A stretch of DNA of 17,099 bases from Caryophanales bacterium UBA6985. GTDB taxonomy: Bacteria; Bacillota_I; Bacilli_A; RF39; UBA660. Positions within the stretch are counted from its first letter, which is position 1, and each line of letters opens with the position of its first letter. Below the pieces are notes generated by a model. The model worked only from the letters and a program-made list of their open reading frames with translations, searched no databases and was not told where the DNA came from. The stretch covers positions 1 to 17,099 of the forward strand of contig DJYF01000037.1 in the NCBI GenBank assembly GCA_002450035.1. Direction: 5' to 3'. Both the position numbers and the translations under genes were made by a program. Positions 13,273 through 17,099 of the stretch are shown piece after piece.

Positions 13273-13707
13273 GTGGCAAAAGAAATCGTAAAAAAGATTA
13301 AATTACAAATTCCTGCTGGAGCTGCAACTCCTGCACCACCTGTTGGTACTGTATTAGGACCTGCTGGTATTAATCTTGCTGAATTCTGTCAAAAGTACAA
13401 CGCTGCTACTCAAGACAAAAAGGGCGACATTATTCCAGTAGAAATTTATGTATATGATGATAGATCATATTCATTTGACTTAAAGACTCCACCAGCTGCA
13501 GCATTAATTAAAAAATATGCTCATATTGCTAAGGGATCTAAGAAGGGTAGCCTTGAAACTGTTGCAACTTTAAGTGCTGCAGATTTAAGAACTATTGCTG
13601 AAATTAAGTTACCAGACTTAAATGCTTATGATGTTGAAAGCGCAATGAAAATTGTTGCTGGAACTGCTAAGAATATGGGCGTTAAAGTTGAAGGTATGGA
13701 AGACTAA
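13273..13707 (+). CDS. rplK: 50S ribosomal protein L11
   Basis: Component of the GTPase-associated centre; it binds helices 43-44 of 23S rRNA and is needed for factor-dependent GTP hydrolysis and RelA-type stringent sensing. Seen: KLQIPAGAATPAPPVGTVLGPAGINL (about residues 9-34 in this numbering), the linker, and the C-terminal RNA-binding domain with KTPPAAALIKK and the IVAGTAKNMGVKVEG end. It is 144 aa, full length. The start is GTG at 13273, giving MAKEIVKKIK; AAAGGAAG (13257-13264) is eight bases upstream. The in-frame GTG at 13264 overlaps that site and is rejected. It is the only complete gene here confidently starting with GTG. It is regulated by the L1-type leader and co-transcribed with rplA. 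Confidence 0.97.
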   Translation: MAKEIVKKIKLQIPAGAATPAPPVGTVLGPAGINLAEFCQKYNAATQDKKGDIIPVEIYVYDDRSYSFDLKTPPAAALIKKYAHIAKGSKKGSLETVATLSAADLRTIAEIKLPDLNAYDVESAMKIVAGTAKNMGVKVEGMED

Positions 13708-13785
13708 TTAAATTAAAAACAAAAATATAACAAATAATTTAAATTTTTTAATCCGCTAATAAAACCACGATTGGAGGAAAAATTG

Positions 13786-14484
13786 ATGAGAAAATCAGGA
13801 AAGAAATATGTGGAAGCTTCTAAATTAGTAGACAAAAATACTAACTACTCATTAGATGAAGCAATTGAATTAGCTAAGAAAACTGCTATTACTAAATTTG
13901 ATAGTTCAGTTGAAATAGCTGTAAAAATGAATCTTGATACTAAAAAAGCTGATCAACAATTAAGAGGATCTTTAGTATTACCTAACGGTAATGGTAAAAC
14001 TAAAAAGATTTTAGTTTTAGCTAAAGGTGCTGCTGCAGAAGCTGCTAAAGCTGCTGGAGCTGATTATGTTGGAGAACAAGAAATGATCGATAAAATCGCT
14101 AATGAAAATTGGTTTGATTTCGATGTAATCATTGCTACTCCAGATATGATGCCTGCTTTAGGTAAAATTGGTAAAGTTTTAGGACCAAAAGGATTAATGC
14201 CTAACCCTAAGACTGGTACTGTTACACCTGCACCAGACAAAGTTGTTGCTGATGTTAAAAAAGGTATGATTGAATACAGAACTGACAAATTTGGTAATGT
14301 TCAATGTTCAATTGGTAAAGTATCATTTGATGTAAAAGCATTAAAAGAAAATATTCAATATGTATATGCTACATTAGTTAAGGCTAAACCTACTACTGTT
14401 AAAGGTAAATACATTCAAAATATTTCTATCTCAACTACTATGGGTCCTGGAATCCATGTAGATGAAAATTCTATTGACATGTAA
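13786..14484 (+). CDS. rplA: 50S ribosomal protein L1
   Basis: Protein of the mobile L1 stalk, which helps release deacylated tRNA from the E site; it is also the translational repressor of its own operon. Seen: GKKYVEASKLVDKNTNYSLDEA near the N terminus, the second-domain segment PALGKIGKVLGPKGLMPNPKTGTV, and the end KAKPTTVKGKYIQNISISTTMGPG. The 232-aa length is standard. ATG 13786 has GGAGG (13773-13777) upstream; the in-frame TTG at 13771 is rejected. The gap to rplK is 78 bases, AT-rich, with no terminator seen, so the two are one unit. The L1-site mimic upstream of rplK fits L1 as its regulator. Confidence 0.98.
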   Translation: MRKSGKKYVEASKLVDKNTNYSLDEAIELAKKTAITKFDSSVEIAVKMNLDTKKADQQLRGSLVLPNGNGKTKKILVLAKGAAAEAAKAAGADYVGEQEMIDKIANENWFDFDVIIATPDMMPALGKIGKVLGPKGLMPNPKTGTVTPAPDKVVADVKKGMIEYRTDKFGNVQCSIGKVSFDVKALKENIQYVYATLVKAKPTTVKGKYIQNISISTTMGPGIHVDENSIDM

Positions 14485-14494
14485 TTAATTACGT

Positions 14495-14622
14495 GTTAAA
14501 TTATTAATCGAATAAAAAAACGAGTACCGAAGACAGCAAGGAACTTTATGTTTTAATAATCTTGCCGAGGGATAGTTTAACTTACTAAATAAGATAAACT
14601 TTCCTTTGCGGAAAGTTTTTTT
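14495..14622 (+). promoter_or_regulatory. Ribosomal L10 leader with antiterminator and terminator
   Basis: The conserved core ACCGAAGACAGCAAGG...CTTGCCGAGG (14526-14570) is the L10(L12)4 complex binding motif found before rplJ in Firmicutes. GTTAAA (14495-14500) and TTTAAC (14576-14581) close the aptamer. AGTTTA (14574-14579) can instead pair with TAAACT (14595-14600) in an antiterminator helped by CTTA/TAAG inside it. A terminator forms from 14596-14604 with 14610-14618, then T to 14622. The three pairings are mutually exclusive, so bound L10 would stop rplJ-rplL transcription. Confidence 0.9.
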
Positions 14623-14646
14623 ATATAAAATTTAAGGAGGACATAT

Positions 14647-15144
14647 ATGGCAAGCGAAAAAATTCTTGAAGGTAAGAGCAATGTAGTTTCTGAAATATCT
14701 GAAAAAGCTAAAAATTCTGAAAGCATTATCTTATTCAGATACGCACAAAGTACAGTTGCAGATTTACAAGGACTAAGATCAGAACTTAAAAAGGTCGATA
14801 GTGAAGTAAAAATTTATAAGAATACTTTAGTTAATAAAGCGTTTGAATCAATGGGTGTTGATATGTCTAGTTACCTTGAAGGACCTAATGCTATCGTATT
14901 TGGTAAAGAATTATTAGATCCAATTAAGGTTGTTGACAAATTTGCTAAAGATCATAAGAACATCGAAATTGTTGGTGGTATGATCAATGGTGAAGTAGTT
15001 GACTTAAATACTATTAAAGAATACTCAGCAATTCCATCATACGAAGGATTACTTACTATGTTTGCTGGTGGCTTGATAGAGCACTTAAAAAATCTATCTA
15101 TTGCGCTTAATTTATATGCCGACAAATTAGGTGAAAACAAATAA
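14647..15144 (+). CDS. rplJ: 50S ribosomal protein L10
   Basis: Base of the L7/L12 stalk; it anchors L12 dimers to 23S rRNA and binds its own mRNA leader for feedback. Seen: the N-terminal EKILEGKSNVVSEISEKAKN region, the globular part ILFRYAQSTVADLQGLRSELKK and KIYKNTLVNKAFESMG, and the C-terminal helix of about 30 residues (IEHLKNLSIALNLYADKLGE) that carries the L12 dimers. The 165-aa length is typical. A strong AAGGAGG lies just before the ATG. The gene is preceded by the L10 leader and followed 21 bases later by rplL, also with an AAGGAGG. Confidence 0.97.
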   Translation: MASEKILEGKSNVVSEISEKAKNSESIILFRYAQSTVADLQGLRSELKKVDSEVKIYKNTLVNKAFESMGVDMSSYLEGPNAIVFGKELLDPIKVVDKFAKDHKNIEIVGGMINGEVVDLNTIKEYSAIPSYEGLLTMFAGGLIEHLKNLSIALNLYADKLGENK

Positions 15145-15165
15145 TTTATTTAAGGAGGAATTAAA

Positions 15166-15534
15166 ATGGCAAAATTATCTACAAAAGAAATTATTGATGC
15201 ATTAAAAGAAATGACTATTCTTGAAGTTAAAGATTTAGTTGATGCAATGAAAGAAGAATTTGGTGTTGATCCAAGTGCTGTTGCTGTTGCTGCTGCACCA
15301 GTTGCTGCTGCTGAAGATGAAGGATCTTCTACTAAGACTGTTGTATTAAAAGACTGTGGAGCTTCTAAAATCCAAGTTATCAAAGTTATAAGAGAAATTA
15401 CTGGATTAGGTTTAGTTGAAGCTAAAGGTTTAGCTGACAATGGTGGAAATGTTAAAGAAAACGTTCCTGCTGCTGAAGCTGAAGAAATTAAAGCTAAATT
15501 AGAAGAAGCTGGAGCTACTGTAGAATTAGCTTAA
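15166..15534 (+). CDS. rplL: 50S ribosomal protein L7/L12
   Basis: Multicopy stalk protein that recruits and activates translational GTPases. An N-terminal dimerisation helix (about 1-40), a flexible Ala-rich hinge ([15 protein letters not shown], 43-57), and the C-terminal domain with [22 protein letters not shown] and the [17 protein letters not shown] end are seen. It is 122 aa, normal. The usual Pro in the segment after EAKxLVD is replaced ([11 protein letters not shown]). It has a strong AAGGAGG site. The unit ends here with a terminator rather than reading into rpoB. Confidence 0.98.
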   Translation: MAKLSTKEIIDALKEMTILEVKDLVDAMKEEFGVDPSAVAVAAAPVAAAEDEGSSTKTVVLKDCGASKIQVIKVIREITGLGLVEAKGLADNGGNVKENVPAAEAEEIKAKLEEAGATVELA

Positions 15535-15558
15535 TCAGTTTTTGATTAACAAGAAATT

Positions 15559-15584
15559 AGACTAGTTTTACTAGTCTTTTTTTT
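15559..15584 (+). terminator. Strong intrinsic terminator of rplJ-rplL
   Basis: AGACTAG (15559-15565) pairs with CTAGTCT (15571-15577) around TTTTA, followed by eight T. A second 7-bp hairpin just upstream (TTAATCA 15531-15537 with TGATTAA 15543-15549) includes the rplL stop but has no T tract; it may assist. Confidence 0.93.
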
Positions 15585-15592
15585 GTTATAAT
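15584..15592 (+). promoter_or_regulatory. Extended -10 promoter of the small membrane-protein gene
   Basis: TGT followed by TATAAT (15587-15592) is a perfect extended -10. The -35 place (15563-15568, TAGTTT) lies inside the rplL terminator and is weak. Transcription would begin near 15599, at the ribosome binding site itself. Confidence 0.62.
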
Positions 15593-15608
15593 TATTTTGG
15601 TGATTATT

Positions 15609-15950
15609 ATGGGTAAAAAAGTATATATTGCCTGGGGATTTTTAGTTGTATCAATTATAGGATTACTTGTTTTTATTGGTTTTGAAACAAACAAACAAAT
15701 AAGTGACTATATACACCTAGAAAATGAGTTAGAAGAAGCTGCTAGTATTTATGTTCATAATGAAAATGTAGATTTAACTGGCGGTGAAGTAAAAATAAAT
15801 ATTAAAAAACTTAAAAACAAAGGTTATATAGATTCAATAAGTGTTGGAGATGATACATGTTCTGGTAGTGTAATTGTAACTAATAATCACATGAAAAATA
15901 GCTATAATGTTCAAATAAAATGTAAAAAATACAAATCACTAAAAAATTAA
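15609..15950 (+). CDS. Small single-pass membrane or secreted protein of unknown function
   Basis: A 113-aa protein I do not recognise as a named family. Residues 8-26 form one hydrophobic helix after a short MGKKVY start (positive inside), so the remaining 85 residues are probably outside the cell. The outer part starts with a charged helix (LENELEEAASIYVH), then the pattern KKLKNKGYID, C84 in DDTCSGSVIVT, and C105 in VQIKCKKY. This helix - LxxxGYI - CxGxVxV - IxCxxY arrangement resembles pilin-like or pseudopilin C-terminal domains with one disulfide; that is inference by pattern only. ATG 15609 has GGTGA five bases upstream; GTG 15600 and TTG 15597 are rejected. It stands where rpoB-rpoC would be expected. 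No terminator follows it. Confidence 0.7.
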   Translation: MGKKVYIAWGFLVVSIIGLLVFIGFETNKQISDYIHLENELEEAASIYVHNENVDLTGGEVKINIKKLKNKGYIDSISVGDDTCSGSVIVTNNHMKNSYNVQIKCKKYKSLKN

Positions 15951-15992
15951 ATGAAAAATTACGAAAATATAGCGTAAATACGTTAAAAATAC

Positions 15993-16021
15993 TTGAAATA
16001 GGGTTTTCGATATGTTATATT
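15993..16021 (+). promoter_or_regulatory. Promoter of the rpsL-rpsG-fusA operon
   Basis: TTGAAA (15993-15998), 17-nt spacer with TG one base before the -10, TATATT (16016-16021). The predicted start is the G at 16028. It is very similar to the secE promoter (ATACTTGAAA, TTTTCGAT, TATATTA). Confidence 0.8.
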
Positions 16022-16027
16022 AAGCGT

Positions 16028-16117
16028 GCATTTGAAATTATTAGTTCAACTTTTGTTGAGCTTAATTTTAAAGGGTATTTGGCACACCTGGATGTGTGCT
16101 CATAGAAAGGAATATTT
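16028..16117 (+). promoter_or_regulatory. Structured leader of rpsL with two hairpins
   Basis: A 90-nt leader. Hairpin 1 (16040-16066) has 11 pairs with one bulged base and one G-T pair, centred on TTCAAC-TTTT-GTTGAG. Hairpin 2 (16082-16099) is GCACAC/GTGTGC with loop CTGGAT. Neither is followed by a T tract, so they are not terminators. The ribosome binding site AAAGGA (16106-16111) starts seven bases after hairpin 2, so a ligand or protein binding it could block ribosome entry. I know no named family that this matches for certain. Confidence 0.55.
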
Positions 16118-16534
16118 ATGACTACAGTTAATCAATTAGTTAAAAAAGGTAGAAGTAAGAAAACTAGAAAGAGTAAATCTCCAGTGCTAACATTTGGTTA
16201 CAACTCAATGGAAAAAAAGACTACTAATACTAACCATCCACAAATGCGTGGTGTTTGTACTAAAGTAGGTACTAAAACTCCAAAGAAACCAAACTCAGCA
16301 TTAAGAAAATTTGCTCGTGTTAAATTATCTAACGGACGTGAAGTTGATACTTACATCCCAGGAGAAGGACACAACTTACAAGAACATAGCGTTGTATTAA
16401 TTAGAGGTGGACGTGTTAAAGACCTTATCGGTGTACGTTACCACATTGTCAGAGGATCATTAGATACTCAAGGTGTTGCTGATAGAAAACAAGCAAGATC
16501 TAAATACGGTGCTAAAAAACCAAAATCTAAATAA
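16118..16534 (+). CDS. rpsL: 30S ribosomal protein S12
   Basis: Decoding-centre protein; it monitors codon-anticodon pairing and is the target of streptomycin-resistance changes. Seen: [34 protein letters not shown] (44-64) with the streptomycin-relevant lysines at 56-57, [22 protein letters not shown] (82-103), and the basic tail. It is 138 aa, with the small N-terminal insertion usual in Firmicutes. Two departures from the near-invariant sequence are visible: Ile104 where KDLPGVRYH has Pro, and Met43 where PQKRGVC has Lys. AAAGGA precedes the ATG. First gene of the str operon. Confidence 0.98.
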   Translation: MTTVNQLVKKGRSKKTRKSKSPVLTFGYNSMEKKTTNTNHPQMRGVCTKVGTKTPKKPNSALRKFARVKLSNGREVDTYIPGEGHNLQEHSVVLIRGGRVKDLIGVRYHIVRGSLDTQGVADRKQARSKYGAKKPKSK

Positions 16535-16569
16535 AATTATTAAACATTAAAAACTAAGGAGGAAAAAAT

Positions 16570-17037
16570 ATGCGTAAAAGACGTGCTGTAAAACGTGACG
16601 TATTACCAGATCCTATATACAATTCAAAAGTTGTTACTAGACTTATCAACGGTTTAATGATCGGTGGTAAAAAAGGTACTGCTGAAAAGATTTTATATGG
16701 TGCATTTGATATTATAAAAGAAAAAACTGGTTCTGAACCAATCGAAGTTTATGAAAAAGCTTTAGAAAATATTAGACCAGTTATCGAAGTTAAGTCTAGA
16801 CGTGTAGGTGGTTCAAACTTACAAGTTCCAGTTGAAGTTAACGATGATAGAGCTCAAACTTTAGCTTTAAGATGGTTAATTAACTATTCAAGACTTAGAA
16901 ATGGAAAAACAATGGCTGAGAAATTAGCTTACGAAATTATTGATGCTTCAAACGGTATCGGTGGAGCAGTTAAAAAACGTGAAGATACACATAAGATGGC
17001 AGAAGCTAATAAGGCATTTGCTCATTACAGATGGTAG
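16570..17037 (+). CDS. rpsG: 30S ribosomal protein S7
   Basis: Primary assembly protein of the 30S head; it lies at the E site and, in E. coli, represses the str operon. Seen: [52 protein letters not shown], the beta hairpin QVPVEV, RALRWLI-like [12 protein letters not shown], and the [15 protein letters not shown] terminus. It is 155 aa, exactly typical. AAGGAGGA is upstream of the ATG, 35 bases after rpsL. The fusA start follows nine bases after its TAG, with AGGAGA overlapping the stop. Confidence 0.98.
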   Translation: MRKRRAVKRDVLPDPIYNSKVVTRLINGLMIGGKKGTAEKILYGAFDIIKEKTGSEPIEVYEKALENIRPVIEVKSRRVGGSNLQVPVEVNDDRAQTLALRWLINYSRLRNGKTMAEKLAYEIIDASNGIGGAVKKREDTHKMAEANKAFAHYRW

Positions 17038-17046
17038 GAGATTATT

Positions 17047-17099
17047 ATGGCAAGAGATATAGCAATTGATCATTTAAGAAATATCGGTATCATGGCTCA
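17047..17099 (+). CDS. fusA: Elongation factor G, 5' end only
   Basis: The window ends 53 bases into the gene. The 17 readable codons give MARDIAIDHLRNIGIMA, the start of the EF-G GTPase just before its P-loop (family pattern RNIGIMAHIDAGKTT). Position after rpsL-rpsG and the AGGAGA ribosome binding site at 17036-17041 support this. EF-G drives translocation and ribosome recycling. Confidence 0.93.
   Translation, partial: MARDIAIDHLRNIGIMA

Noticed and set aside
15150..15440. 96-codon open frame on the minus strand opposite rplL
   Set aside because: It mirrors the Ala- and Ser-rich codons of rplL, has no ribosome binding site and no family features. The same holds for the other antisense open frames (for example 545-805, 2177-2656, 6501-6755, 14064-14288).
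15531..15549. Hairpin TTAATCA/TGATTAA as terminator of rplL
   Set aside because: It lacks a T tract; the hairpin at 15559-15577 with eight T is the terminator.
117..17037. TGA read as Trp (genetic code 4)
   Set aside because: No in-frame TGA interrupts any conserved gene, and tryptophans are TGG. The absence of TGA stops is recorded as a finding but is not proof of recoding.
1..17099. CRISPR arrays, insertion sequences, phage or integrative elements, toxin-antitoxin or defence genes
   Set aside because: No spaced direct repeats, terminal inverted repeats, transposase or integrase, or defence-family motifs were found. The HNH-like gene is the only candidate with a selfish-element flavour, and it has no flanking repeats.

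Overview
The window is a strongly AT-rich, densely packed chromosomal segment, almost entirely co-oriented on the + strand. It reads as the core housekeeping and ribosomal-protein region of a low-GC Firmicute. Gene order (uvrA-lgt; mrnC-rlmB-sigH-secE-nusG-rplK-rplA-rplJ-rplL; rpsL-rpsG-fusA) is that of Bacilli. Small genes, short gaps, the AT bias, a long lysine-rich SecE extension and the absence of TGA stops suggest a reduced-genome relative of the Mollicutes, such as an uncultured gut Bacilli or Erysipelotrichia-like lineage. TagO and Lgt argue for an organism with a cell envelope and lipoproteins rather than a true wall-less mycoplasma. The taxonomic placement is inference.

Layout. Bases 1-29 are the 3' end of a tRNA, followed by a terminator. 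Bases 117-1756 hold a TagO-type glycan-lipid initiating transferase coupled to a HAD phosphatase. Bases 1851-4721 hold a fused MacB-like ABC exporter followed by dusB. A compact M3-type metallopeptidase (4714-5838, minus strand) converges on dusB through one shared bidirectional terminator and diverges from uvrA. uvrA (5953-8787) and lgt (8886-9713) follow as single-gene units with their own promoters and terminators. mrnC, rlmB and a SigH-like sigma factor (9790-11415) form an overlapping operon for rRNA maturation and modification and transcription control. A promoter near 11428 starts secE-nusG plus an unusual HNH-like gene (to 13106). The rplK-rplA unit begins with an L1-type autoregulatory leader, and rplJ-rplL with an L10 leader that ends in an intrinsic terminator. 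After the rplL terminator there is a small secreted or membrane protein of unknown function, then a rpsL-rpsG-fusA operon with a structured leader; fusA runs off the right edge.

How the parts work together. The right half builds and regulates the translation machinery: ribosomal proteins, NusG, EF-G, 23S rRNA maturation and methylation, and SecE for protein export. The left half deals with the envelope (TagO, Lgt, ABC exporter), tRNA modification (DusB) and DNA repair (UvrA).

The most interesting observations are: no rpoB-rpoC between rplL and rpsL; an HNH-like gene between nusG and rplK; a terminator-like hairpin directly after the secE promoter; an uncharacterised two-hairpin rpsL leader; predicted transcripts with roughly 10-nt leaders for several genes beside long structured leaders on ribosomal operons; an S12 protein with Ile in place of a functionally critical Pro; and complete avoidance of TGA stops in 20 genes. 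I saw no mobile element, CRISPR array or defence system. No intergenic gap exceeds about 170 bases.
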